Origin: Lentzea guizhouensis
GTDB lineage: Bacteria > Actinomycetota > Actinomycetes > Mycobacteriales > Pseudonocardiaceae
DNA: 64,000 nt
Reading direction: 5' to 3'
Assembly: GCF_001701025.1 (NCBI RefSeq)
Contig: NZ_CP016793.1
Location: forward strand, 9,920,001 to 9,984,000
Below the pieces are notes generated by a model. That model was not told where the DNA came from. It did no database searches and saw only the letters and a program-made list of their open reading frames with translations. The position numbers and the translations under genes are program-made. This document shows, piece after piece, positions 47,360-57,993 of this stretch. Each line of letters starts with the position of its first letter. The stretch's first letter is position 1.

Positions 47360-49905
47360 TCGACGTGCAGGCGCGCGAGTGCGGTGACGAACGTGGTCGG
47401 CTCGTCGCGGTCCTTGCGCAGGGTGGGGATGCCGCCGTCGACCAGCGCGGACAGCACGCCGTCGGGGCCGATCTCCAGGTACCTCTTGTCGCCCAGGCGT
47501 TGTACGGCGTCGTGGAACCGGGCCGTGTCGCGGACGTGCCGCACCCAGTGGTCGGCGTTGGCGACGTCGCCCAGGCCGGGGATCGTCGGCTGGTGGAAGG
47601 TGATGTCGCTGATGGCGGCGCGGAAGTCGGCGAGCATCGGGTCCATCAGCGGCGAGTGGAACGCGTGGCTGACGGCGAGCTGCTTGGTCTTGCGGTCGGC
47701 GAAGTGCGCGACGAGGGTCCGCGCTTCTTCTTCGGCGCCGGCGATGACGACGCTGTCCGGGCCGTTGATGGCGGCGAGGGCGACACCGGGGGTCAGGTGC
47801 GGGGTCACCTCGGCTTCGGTGGCTTGGATCGCGATCATCACGCCGTGCCGCGGGAGTGCCTGCATGAGGCTCGCGCGGGCGGTGACCAGCTTGGCGGCGT
47901 CCTCGAGACTGAACACGCCGGCGATGTGGGCGGCGGCGATCTCGCCGATCGAGTGGCCGGCGAGGTGGTCGGCCTGGATGCCGAACGACTCCACCAGCCG
48001 GTAGAGGGCGACTTGGAGCGCGAACAACGCGGGCTGGGCGTGACCCGTCTGGTTGATCGCGGCCGCGTCGTCGCCCCACATGACGTCGCGGATGCCGGGG
48101 AGGTGGTGGGTGACCTCGTCGAACGCGGTCTTGAACGCCGGGAACGCCTCGTACAGGTCGCGGCCCATGCCGAGGCGTTGGGAGCCCTGGCCGGTGAACA
48201 GCATGGCGAGCTGTTTCTCGGTGGCGGTACCGCGGGCGATCTCGGTGCCGTTGAGGAGCACCGCGCGGTGGTCGAACCGGGTGCGGAGGGAGAGCGAGTG
48301 CCCGATGTCCTTCGGGTCCGCTTCGAGGTCGCCCAGTCGGGTGATCTGGGCGTTCAGCGCCGAGTCGGACCTGGCCGACACGAGCCACGGGACCGCCGGG
48401 CCGGACTGACCGCCTGAGCCCGACTGGCCACCTGAGCCCGACTGGCCGCCCGACGCCGCTGGTCCACCCCTCGGAATCGATACCGATTCGCGGGCCCCCT
48501 GGGGGGATCCACCCCCCACTCCAATCGTCTCAGACAGGTCTGACAATTCCGGGTCAGGCGCCTCCAAGATCAGGTGCGAGTTCGTCCCCGACACCCCGAA
48601 CGACGAGATGCCGACCCGCCGCGGCCGATCCACCGCAGGCCACGGCACCGCCGACGTCAGCAGCGAGACCGCACCGGCCGACCAGTCGACGTGCGACGAC
48701 GGCGACGTCACGTGCAGGGTCTGCGGCAACACCCCGTGCTGCATCGCCTGCACGACCTTGATCACCGAAGCCACCCCGGCAGCGGCCTGCGTGTGCCCGA
48801 TGTTCGACTTCACCGAACCGACGTACAGGGGAACAGCGCGATCCTGCCCGTAGGCGGCGATCAACGCCGCCGCCTCGATCGGGTCACCCAGGGTGGTGCC
48901 GGTTCCGTGCGCCTCCACCGCGTCCACGTCGGCGGGCGACAACCCCGCCGACGCCAGCGCCGCACGGATCACCCGCTGTTGCGACGGGCCGTTCGGCGCG
49001 GTCAAGCCGTTCGACGCGCCGTCCTGGTTGACCGCCGATCCGCGCAACAGGCCCAGGACCCGGTGCCCGCGAGCCTGCGTCGGACAGCCGCTCCAGCACC
49101 AGCACACCCGCGCCCTCGGCCCAGCCAACACCATCAGCCGAGTCTGAGAAGGCCTTGCAGCGACCGTCGGCAGCCAGCCCGCGCTGCAGGGTGAACTCGA
49201 CGAACGCGTGCGGCGTGGCCATGATCGTGACACCACCGGCCAACGCCAGCGAGCACTCACCGGCGCGCAAGGCCTGCATGGCCAGGTGCATGGCGACAGA
49301 AGAAGAGGAGCAGGCGGTGTCGACGGACACGCGGGGCCCTCGAAGCCGAACGTGTAGGACAGGCGGCCCGACAGCACGGACGCGATGAGGCCGGTGGAGG
49401 CGTGCCCGTCGCCGTCCACCGACACCAGGTCCGCGTAGTCCTGGCCGTTCGTGCCGACGAAGACACCCGTGGAGGAACCGCGTAGCCCCACCGGATCCAG
49501 GCCGGCGCGTTCGAGGGCCTCCCAGGTGAGCTCCAGCATCATGCGCTGCTGCGGGTCCATGCCGAGGGCCTCGCGCGGCGAGATGCCGAAGAAGTCGGCG
49601 TCGAACGACGCCAGGTCGGCGAGGAAACCGCCCTCCTGCGCCAGGGACGCACCGGAGCGCAAGGCAGCCAGGTCCCAGCCGCGGTCGGACGGGAAGCCGG
49701 ACACGACGTCGCGGCCCGCGGACACGACGTCCCACAACGCCTCGGGAGTGGTCACGCCGCCGGGGAAGCGGCACGACATGCCCACGATCGCGATGGGCTC
49801 GCTGTGCTTCTGCTCCAGCTCGAGGACGCGTTCGCGGGCCCGGCGCAGTTCGACCGTGACTCGCCTCAGGTAGTCGGCAACCTTGTCCTGCTGCTCTTCC
49901 TGCAC
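47360..49905 (-). CDS. PKS gene B, segment 1: N-terminal docking segment, KS2-AT2
   Basis: This is the start of PKS gene B. I choose GTG at 49905 because GAGGA lies at 49913-49917 with a seven-base spacer. The open frame also allows a TTG at 49932, which has no such support. The gap to the stop of gene A is 36 nt. [20 protein letters not shown] is a classic docking helix. KS2 follows, then AT2 with GHSIGE and HAFH (malonyl). Two compensating indels, at about 49329-49335 (GCGTG where GCGGTG is expected) and 49068-49080, throw about 85 residues of KS2, including the Cys motif, out of frame. The correct peptide [12 protein letters not shown] can be read in another frame. Confidence 0.88.
48401..48452 (-). 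repeat. 18-bp tandem repeat (Gly-Ser-Gly-Gly-Gln-Ser) in module 2 linker
   Basis: Nearly three units of an 18-bp repeat (plus strand CTGAGCCCGACTGGCCAC) encode [16 protein letters not shown], a flexible linker just before AT2. Its position at the KS-AT boundary and its low complexity suggest replication slippage; length may vary between strains. Confidence 0.8.
48474..48555. repeat. ATCGAT + GC hairpin + CAGGTCTGACAA element in module 2 linker
   Basis: GGAATCGATACCGATTCG, GGGCCCCCTGGGGGGATCC and CCAATCGTCTCAGACAGG lead into CAGGTCTGACAA with its downstream CCGGGTC (48535-48555). That last segment matches an intergenic sequence at 61954-61974 with only two differences. Confidence 0.82.
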
Positions 49906-49941
49906 TGGTCCGTCCTCATTTCGTGCGGGCAAACACTGCTA

Positions 49942-52900
49942 CTACGAGAGGTCGAGCAACTCGTCGTCGATGATGGAGAGGAGGTCTTCGACGGAGGCGG
50001 AGCGGAGATCGTCGTCCGAAGTGGACACGGGCTTCTTCAGGCGGCCCAGCAGCTTTTCCAGGCGCTCGCGGATCGCGTCGTGGTCCTCCGGAGCCGCCGA
50101 GGCCACCGCCGCCTCGAAGCGCGTCAGCTCGGCCAGCGCCGAACCGTCGGACGAGGACAGGCCCTCGAGCAGGTGCAGGGCCACCAGACGCGGGGTCGGG
50201 TAGTCGAACACGAGGGCGGACGGCACCGGCAGGCCCGTCGCGGCCTTGAGGCGGTCACGCATCTCCACGGCGGTCAGCGAGTCGAAACCCTGGTCGCGGA
50301 ACGCCTTCTCGGGGTGGATCGACTCGACACCCCGGTGTCCCAGCACGGCGGCGGCCTCGGTGCGGACCAGGTCCAGCAGCACGCGGCAGCGGTCGGGCTC
50401 GGACAGACCGGCGAGCTTCTCCTGCAACGCGACCTCGGCGCCGGAGGGGTCCGCGTCCGCCAGCGCGGCCACGACCTCGGGGATCGCCGAGAACAGCGGT
50501 GACGGGCGAGAAGCGGTGAAACTCGGTGCGAAACGGGCCCAGTCGGTGTTCGTGACGGTCAGCACCGTCTCGCCGTCGGACACGGCCTGCACCAACGCGG
50601 TCAGCGCCAGCTCCGGGTCCATCGGCAGCACGCCGTGGCGGCGGAGCTGGTCGTAGGTCTGCGAATCGGTCGCCATGCCCGCTTCGGCCCAGGCACCCCA
50701 CTGCAGCGAGGTCGCGACGAGGCCCTGGCCGCGACGGAACTGCGCCAGGCCGTCCAGGTAGGCGTTCGCGGTCGAGTAGGCCGGCTGGCCGCCGCTGCCC
50801 CACGCCGCCGCACCTGATGAGAACAGCACGAACGCGTCGAGGTTCCCGGTCAGCTCGTGCAGCCACCGCGCCGACAGCATCTTGGCGCGCAACAACTCCC
50901 CGAGCTGCTCTGCGGTCAAAGAAGCCAACGGCGCGTCACCGGCGTCGACCCCGGCGCAGTGCACAACGGCGGACAGATCGGGGAACTGCGACAGCAGCTC
51001 CGCCACCGCAGCCCGGTCCGCCACGTCACACGCCTCGACGGAGACCTCGGCGCCGAAACCCTCCAGCTGCGCGACCAGGTGCTCGATGCCCGGTGTCTTG
51101 GGGCCACGCCGCGAGGTCAGCACGACGTGCGACGCACCACGAGCGGCAACGGCACGTGCCACGAACCCGCCCAGCGCCCCGGTCCCGCCGGTGATCAGCA
51201 CGGTGCCCGAAGGCGTCCAGTCCTCGCCGTGCTCACCACGCGGTGCCGGCACCAGGCGCCGGGCGAACACGCCGTTGCCGCGCACCGCGATCTGGTCCTC
51301 GCCCAGCGAGCTCGTCAACGCCGCCTGCAACCCCTGCGCGATCTGCTTGTCGACACCGCCCGGCAGGTCGACCAACCCGCCCCAGCGACGTGGCATCTCC
51401 AGCGCCGCCACCCGGCCCAGGCCCCACAGCGCGGCCTGCACCGGCGAGGTCACGATGTCGCCGTGCCCGGTCGACACGGCACCCCGCGTCACCGTCCACA
51501 CCGGAGCGTCGATGTCGAGCGCCTGCAGCAGCTCCACCGTCCCGGACAAGGCCAACGGCACGTCATCCGAGTCGTCGGAGACCCCGAGCAACGACACCAC
51601 ACCCGTGAACTCACGCCCGGCGAAGGACGCCACCTCGTCGAACGGAACCGCGACCCCGCCGACGATCTCCACGACGTCCCGCGTCCACGCGTCCTGCTCC
51701 CCCGGTGGCACCACGACCAGCCAGGACCCGCCGAACGCACCGGACGGCGACAACCGCGTCCACGACTCGCGGAACCGCCACGAATCCACAATGGACTGGG
51801 CACGCCGCCGGGTGCGCCACGACGACAACGCCGGCACGACCGCCGCCGCCACCTCCGGGTCGAGGTCCAGCACCGACGCCAGCTCGTCGTTCTCCACCAG
51901 CTGCCAGAACGCCGCGTCCAACGGGTCCACCGCGCCGACCGCGACCTCGGGCTCCGGCCAGAACCGCGACCGCTGGAACGCGTACGTCGGCAGGTCCACC
52001 CGCTGCGCACCGGCACCTTCGAACAGCACCCGCCAGTCCACCGGCACACCCACGACGTGCAGCCGGGCCAGCGCCGACACCACCGACGCCTCCTCTGGCC
52101 GCTCCCGCCGCAGCACCGGCACCACCGCCGTGTCCAGCGGCACCGCACCGGTCTCCGTCATCTCCGCCACCAACGCCGACAGCACGCCGTCCGGGCCGAG
52201 CTCCAGGAACGCCGACACCCCCTGCCGCCCCAACGCGCGCACGCCGTCGGAGAACCGCACTGCCTCACGCACGTGCCGCACCCAGTACTCCGGCGAGGTC
52301 AGCTGCTCGCGCACGGCCAGCTGCCCGGTCACGTTCGACACGACCGGGATCTGCGGCTCCGCGAACTCAAGGTCCTCGACGACCGCGCGGAAGTCGTCCA
52401 GCATCGGGTTCATCAAGGGCGAGTGAAACGCATGGCTGACCCGGAGACGCTTAGTCTTGCGGTCGGCCAGGGCGGCGACCACCGCGTCGACCCCGGCGGC
52501 AGTCCCCGCGACCACCACCGACCGCGGCCCGTTCACCGCCGCGACCGAGACGTCGGATCCCAGCAGCGGCAGCACTTCCTCCTCGGTCGCCTGCACCGCC
52601 ACCATCGCACCGCCGGCGGGCAGCGCCTGCATCAGCCGCGACCGCGCGTCCACCAACCGGCACGCGTCCGGCAGCGACAGCACCCCGGCCACGTGCGCGG
52701 CGACGATCTCCCCGATCGAGTGCCCGCCGACGAAGTCCGGCCGCACCCCGAAGGAGGATGCCAGGCGGAACAACGCCACCTCGACCACGAACAACGCCGG
52801 CTGCGTGTACCGGGTCGCGTTCAGCGCCTCGGCGTCGTGACCCCACATCACCTCGCGCAACGCCGGGTCCAGGTGCTCCAGCACCGCGTCGAACGCCGCC

Positions 52901-53618
52901 GCGAACGCCGGGAACCGCTCGTACAGCTCACGTCCCATGCCCAGGCGTTGCGCCCCCTGCCCGGAGAACAGCACCGCCAGCGGCCGCTCGGCCGCCACCC
53001 CGCGCGCGATCTCCGTGCCCTCCACGACGACCGCGCGGTGCTCCAGCTGCGTCCGCGTCGACACCAGCGACGCCGCCACGTCCAACGTCGGCGCCTGCAC
53101 CGCCCGGAACCGCTCCAGCTGCGCGTCCAGCGCGGCGGACGTCCTCGCCGACACCACCCACGGCACCACCGACAGCACGGTCGACGGTTCCTCCGGCGTG
53201 ACCTCGACCTCCGGCGCCTCCTCCAGGATCACGTGCGCGTTCGTGCCGGACACACCGAAACCCGAGACCGCGGCACGGCGCTCACGGCCCGCCGAAGGCC
53301 ACGGCTGTTCCGACGTCAGCAGCTCAACGCGACCGGCACCCCACTCGACGTGCGACGACGGCGAGGTGACGTGCAACGTGCGCGGCAACGTGCCGTGCTT
53401 CAGCGCCATCACCATCTTGATCACGCCCGCCACGCCCGCGGCCGCCTGCGTGTGCCCGAGGTTCGACTTCACCGACCCCAGCCACAGCGGCACGTCCCGG
53501 TCCTGCCCGTAGGTCGCGAGCAACGCCTGCGCCTCGATCGGATCACCGAGGACGGTCCCGGTGCCGTGCGCCTCCACCGCGTCGACATCCGAGGTGGACA
53601 GACCGGCGGACGCAAGCG
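49942..53618 (-). CDS. PKS gene A, segment 2: end of KS1, AT-KR-ACP of module 1, C-terminal docking
   Basis: This is the 3' part of PKS gene A. It holds the [14 protein letters not shown] half of KS1, AT1 ([15 protein letters not shown]: malonyl-CoA), a non-catalytic spacer before KR (no DH motif), A-type KR1 (no [15 protein letters not shown] has the diagnostic Trp eight residues before Tyr), ACP1 ([10 protein letters not shown]) and a C-terminal docking tail ending LLSIIDDELLDLS. Module 1 should therefore give a 3-aryl-3-hydroxypropionyl intermediate. The 5' boundary is a tandem CTTGCTTG at 53619-53626, a four-base duplication relative to every other KS in the window. Confidence 0.93.
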
Positions 53619-54480
53619 CTTGCTTGCCGGATCACGCGTTGCTGCGACGGACCGTTCGGCGCGGTCAGGCCGTTCGACGCGCCGTCCTGGTTGATCGCCG
53701 AGCCGCGCAGCACCGCGAGCACCGTGTGGCCGTTGCGCCGGGCATCGGACAACCGCTCCAGCACCACCAGACCGGCGCCCTCGGACCAGCCGGTCCCGTC
53801 GGCCGAGTCGGAGAACGCCTTGCACCGCCCGTCCGCGGACAGCCCGCCCTGCCGCGAGAACTCCACGAACGTCTGCGGCGTCGACATGATCGTGACACCA
53901 CCGGCCAGCGCCAGCGACGACTCACCGGAACGCAGCGACTGAGCCGCCCAGTGCAGGGCGACCAGGGAAGAGGAGCACGCGGTGTCCACGGTGACCGCCG
54001 GCCCCTGCAGCCCCAGGGTGTAGGCGACGCGACCGGACACCACACTGCCCGCCGTACCGGTCGTCCAGTACCCCTCGGTCCCCGCGGGCGCGTCCACCAG
54101 ACCGGCGCCGTAGTCGTGGTACATCACGCCCGCGAACACACCGCCGTTGGTGCCCCGCAACGACGCCGGGTCGATCCCGGCTCTTTCCAGCGCCTCCCAC
54201 GACACCTCCAGCAGCAGCCGCTGCTGCGGGTCCATCGCCAGCGCCTCCCGCGGCGAGATCCCGAAGAACTCCGCGTCGAAGTCGGCCGCGTCGTGCAGGA
54301 ACCCGCCGGAGCGGGTGTGCGAGGCGCCGTCGAACAGCTTCTCCAGGTCCCAGTTGCGGTCCGCCGGGAACGGCGACACCACGTCCCCGCCCGCGAGCAC
54401 CAGCCGCCACAGGTCCTCCGGCGACATCACGCCACCGGGGTAGCGGCAGGCCATGCCGACGATCGCGATCGGCTCGTCCG
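49942..54480 (-). other. Module 1: KS-AT(malonyl)-KR(A)-ACP
   Basis: KS1 runs about 54480-53215, with its Cys codon at 53975-53977. AT1 is about 52990-52150, KR1 about 51760-50600, and ACP1 carries its Ser near 50283. There is no DH or ER. The KS-AT linker (53145-53230) is short and carries none of the repeat elements seen in later modules. Predicted output: malonate extension with retention of a benzylic hydroxyl. Confidence 0.9.
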
Positions 54481-57400
54481 GCACCGCGCGCACCGCCTCC
54501 ACCGGCGTCACCGCCGCGCGTTCGCCCAGCAGCTCCGCGCGCAGGTGCCGCGCCAGCACCACCGGCGTCGGGTAGTCGAACGCGACCGGCGCCGACAGGT
54601 GCAGCCCGGTCGCCGCGGTCAGCCGGTTGCGCAGGTCCACCGCCGTCACCGAGGTCAGCCCGAGCTCGCGGAACGTCTTCTTCGCCTCCGCCCGCTCCCC
54701 GCCAGTCAGCCCCAGCACCCCCGCGACCTCGGTGCGCACCAGGTTCAGCAGGAAGATGTCCTGCTCCTCCGGCGACATCGCGACCAGCCGCTGCCGCAAC
54801 GCCGACAGGTCCCGCTCGTCCGGTGTCGCCAAGCGCGCGGACACGTCGATCAGGCCGCGCAGCAACGCCGGGACCTCGGTCGCCGACGTCTGCTCGCGCA
54901 ACGCCGCGCTGTTGATCCGCATGATCACGGCCTGCGCCAGCCCCGCCGAGGTCGCCACGTCGAACATCGCCGCGAACTCGTGCGTCGACAGCTCCCCCAC
55001 CCGCGAGGCCGTCGTCGGCGCGTCCGTCGACCCGACCGCGAGGAACGTCGCGGCCAGCTCCCGCTTGCGGCGGTAGCGGGCCAGCGCGTCCAGGAACGAG
55101 TTCGCCGCCGCCTGCTCACCGGAACCGACCAGCCCCAACGCGCCCGCGACCGTGCACAGCATGACGAACGCGTCCAGGTCACCGTTCTTGGTGAGCTGGT
55201 GCAGGTTCACCGCACCGTCCACAACGGACCGGAACACGTCGGCCCTGCGCGCGGGCAACGGGGTCGCCGGGTGCTCACCCTCGCTGTGCACGACGGCGGT
55301 GATCGGCCGCTTCAGCTTGCCGAGCACCTCCGCGAGCGCCGCCCGGTCCGTCACGTCGCACGCCGCGACCGCCACCTTGGCGCCGAGCTCGGTCAGCGCG
55401 GTCTCCAGCTGCGCGGTGGCGACGTCCGCCCGGCCGTTCCGGCTGATCAGCAGCAGGTGCCGGGCGCCGTAGGCGGCGACGAGGTGCTTGGTCAGCGCTG
55501 CGCCCATAGTGCCGTCCGCGCCGGCCACCACGACCGTGCGCCTCGGGTCGATCCGCAGCACCTCGTCGCTGTCGACCGACGCCGACACGCGCTTGAGCCG
55601 CGGGATCAGCGCGATGCCCGACCGGATCGCCAGCTGCGGTTCGCCGGCGGCCACCGCTCGCGGCAGCACCCCGGTCGACGGTGGCTGGTCGTCGATGTCG
55701 ATCAGCGTGAACCGGTTCGGGTACTCGACCTGCAACGACCGCAGCAGCCCCCACACCGGCGCGTGCACGAGGTCGCGCACGTCCTCGACGCCCGCCGCAA
55801 CGGCGTTCCGCGTCAGCACGACCAGGCGTGAGTGGGCGAACCAGGCGTCGTTCACCCACGTCCGCAGCACGTCACCGACCTTGCGCAACGCGTCCTGCGC
55901 GGCCGTGGTGAGCTTGCCGCCGGTGTCCATGTCGTCCGGGCAGCACAGCACCGCCACGTCCGGTGCCGTCTCACCGTCCACGACGGACACGTGCAGCGCG
56001 GCCGCGTCGAGGTAGGTGGCGACGTGCAGACCGGCCGACACCAGCGCCGTCGTCAGGCCGAACACGTCCGGGCCGACGACCGCCCACCGCTTGGCCAGCT
56101 CCAGCGACGTCGTGCGGACCGACGGCATCGGCGCCCAGTCCATCCGCAGCAGCGACTCGTGCTGCCCACCGCTCGCCGCGCGCAACCGGGCCGGCCGGTC
56201 CAGCAGCACGTGCCGGGTGATCTTGCCCGAGGTCGTGCGCGGGATGTGGTCGATCTCGTACAGCTCTTCCGGCACCTTGAAGTTCGACAGCTGCTCGCGG
56301 CAGGTGTCGTAGAGGCGCACCGGGTCGAGGCCCTGCTTGCCGGGCACGACGAACGCGATCGGCACCTCGCCGAGGATGTCGTGCGGCTTGCCGACCACCG
56401 CGGCGTCGGCGACACCGGGGACCTTGAGCAGCACCTCCTCCACCTCGCCGGGGTGGATGTTCTCGCCGCCGCGGATGATCAGCTCCTTCACCCGGCCGGT
56501 GATCGTGAGGTAGCCGTAGAGGTCCCGGCGCGCGAGGTCACCGGTGCGGTACCAGCCCTGCGGCATCGCCTGCGCCGTCGCCTCCGGCTGGTTGTGGTAG
56601 CCGACCATGAGGCTCGGGCCGCGCACCCACACCTCGCCCTCGGCCTCCACCCCGACGTCCACGCCGGTGTCCGGGTCGACCAGCCGCACCGACAGCCCCG
56701 GCACCGGCAGCCCGACCGAACCCGGAACCCTGGTGCCCTGCAACCAGTTCACCGCGATCAGGCCGCACGTCTCGGTGCTGCCGTACCCGTCCAGCAGCGG
56801 CACGCCGAACAGCGCCTCGAACTCCACCCGCACCGCCGGAGGGCAGGCGGCGCCGGCCGTCATGCACCGGACCAGGCCGCCCGGCTTCACCTCACGGGTC
56901 CGCGCGACGTCCAGGAGGTGGTGGTACATGGCGGGAACACCGCACATGAAGGTGTAGCTGTCGCTCTCCAGTGCGCTCAGCACCTCGTCGGCGGCGAACC
57001 CGTCCAGGATCCGCGCGGTCGCTCCGACAGCGGTCACACCTACTACACAGAGGACGTGCGCGAGGGAGTGGTGCAGCGGCAACGGCCACAGCACCTCGTC
57101 CTCGCCGTTGAGCCCGATGACCGGGGCGTAACAGGCGGCGACCGACCACAGGCAGCTGCGCTGGGTCGACAGCACACCCTTGGGCTTGCCGGTGGTGCCG
57201 GAGGTGTAGAGCATGAACGCGACGTCGTCGAGCCCCTGGTCGTCGCGCGCGGGAACGGCCGGGTCCCGGGCCGTCAACTCCTGGTACGACAGGAGTGCGC
57301 CGCCACGCGGGACGGGCTCGTCGCCGGTGACGAGCACCGTGAGATAGGGACGACCGGGCAGCAGCTTGCGGACCTGGTCGAGGTGCGCGGGATCGGTGAT

Positions 57401-57727
57401 CACCACGCGCGCGCCGCTGTCGTCCAGCACGTAGGAGAGCTCGGCGTCGGCGGAGTGCGGGTTGAACGGCACCGCGACCGCGTTCGCACGCGTGACACCG
57501 AGGTAGGACTCGATGCACTCGACGCTGTTGTTCAGGTAGATCAGCGCCCGGTCGCCGGGCTGCAGCCGGGCCTCGGCCAGGTGCCCGCCGAGCCGCCGGG
57601 TGCGCCGCTCCAGCTCCGCGTACGTGACCGCGCGCCGCGCGTCGGCGAACGCGACCTTCTCCGGCGTCGTCGCGGCGTGGTGGCGCAGCAGGTCGGACAA
57701 CGGCCGGATGAGCTCGGTTCGAAACAT
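53626..57727 (-). CDS. PKS gene A, segment 1: acyl-CoA ligase, KR-like, ACP loading module and KS1
   Basis: This is the first gene of the assembly line. Start ATG 57727 lies about 10 nt after AGGGAG. Residues 1-515 are an ANL-family acyl-CoA ligase: YTSGTTGKPKG at 174-184, YGSTET at 315-320, YRTGDLA at 393-399, and the A10 lysine in TSGKITR at 499-505 (Lys502). Residues ~525-950 resemble a ketoreductase but lack its catalytic residues. Residues ~965-1065 are an ACP, and KS1 starts near residue 1084 with Cys1251. The order ligase, reductase-like domain, ACP is the loading logic of lines primed with shikimate-derived acids. Together with the adjacent chorismatase this indicates 3-hydroxybenzoate as starter (inference). 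Confidence 0.94.
54535..57727 (-). other. Loading module: CoA ligase, inactive KR, ACP
   Basis: The ligase has every core adenylation motif. The KR-like domain keeps a Rossmann-type GADGTMG (735-741) but has lost three of four catalytic positions. The Lys of RPKVDAA is Val (RSVVDGA, 833-839), the Ser-Ser of FSSVAG is Cys-Thr (858-859), and the Tyr of GQGNYAAAN is Gln872 (GEQAAAN). Only the Asn is kept. The ACP attachment Ser1026 sits in ELGLTSVTAV rather than the usual LGFDSLTAV. The middle domain is thus probably structural. Rapamycin/FK506-type loading modules have an ER-like domain in this place (family knowledge). Confidence 0.88.
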
Positions 57728-57775
57728 CCCGACGGCGCTCCCTATTTGCTGACGGCATGGCGTGCACCTGCGCCG

Positions 57776-57805
57776 ATGCTAGCCTCGGCCTCACCGGCCC
57801 AGTAA
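57776..57805 (-). promoter_or_regulatory. Candidate promoter of PKS gene A
   Basis: On the minus strand, TTACTG (57805-57800) and TAGCAT (57781-57776) are separated by 18 bp, about 50 bp before the PKS ATG. The match to a housekeeping-type promoter is weak and by eye only. The 11-bp direct repeats begin 8 bp upstream of the -35 hexamer, a reasonable activator position. Confidence 0.35.
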
Positions 57806-57813
57806 GTAGGAAA

Positions 57814-57846
57814 TCCCCTAGCACCCCCCTATGTCCCCCCTATCTC
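57814..57846. promoter_or_regulatory. Three 11-bp direct repeats, probable activator site
   Basis: Consecutive 11-mers read TCCCCTAGCAC, CCCCCTATGTC and CCCCCTATCTC, with the CCCCTA core repeated at an exact 11-bp period. One-turn spaced direct repeats are the layout used by SARP-type activators; other pathway regulators are possible. The site lies midway in the divergent region between the PKS genes and the starter-unit operon and could control both. The only regulator in the window is the LAL protein at the right edge. Confidence 0.6.
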
Positions 57847-57993
57847 GTCACCCGGAAGCTCATTGTTCTCGCGGGGCAGTTTTGCGGAGTCGTGCCGGTG
57901 CTAATCTTTCACCACCGGCCCGGAAGAGAAGCCGAGAAGAATTACCAGGTTTAACTCCGCAAATGATTCACCAACTCCTCGGAGGGCATTCCG

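Larger units (their letters stand above)
45080..49800 (-). other. Module 2: KS-AT(malonyl)-DH-KR(B)-ACP
   Basis: KS2 lies at about 49800-48560, AT2 48200-47440, DH2 47210-46560, KR2 46450-45480, and ACP2 has its Ser near 45155. DH2 has [10 protein letters not shown] and LLDAALH. KR2 is B-type, so a trans double bond is expected. The KS-AT linker contains a Gly/Ser/Gln-rich 18-bp tandem repeat and a copy of the GC-hairpin/TTGTCAGACCTG element. Four frame interruptions fall in this module. Confidence 0.88.
57728..57993. promoter_or_regulatory. Divergent intergenic region between PKS gene A and the starter operon
   Basis: This is the only sizeable non-coding stretch besides the terminator region. 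It must hold promoters for both directions. Besides the 11-bp repeats and the candidate PKS promoter, a TAATCT at 57902-57907 is a possible -10 for the chorismatase, but I see no convincing -35 for it. It contains none of the linker elements. GGAGG at 57981-57985 is the ribosome binding site of the next gene. Confidence 0.7.

Noticed and set aside
49906..49932. TTG start at 49932 for PKS gene B
   Set aside because: There is no ribosome binding site in front of it; GTG 49905 has GAGGA with a seven-base spacer and begins directly at the docking helix.
57828..57954. Small plus-strand frames in the divergent region (for example from 57757 and 57831)
   Set aside because: They have no ribosome binding site and no family resemblance, and they overlap the regulatory repeats.
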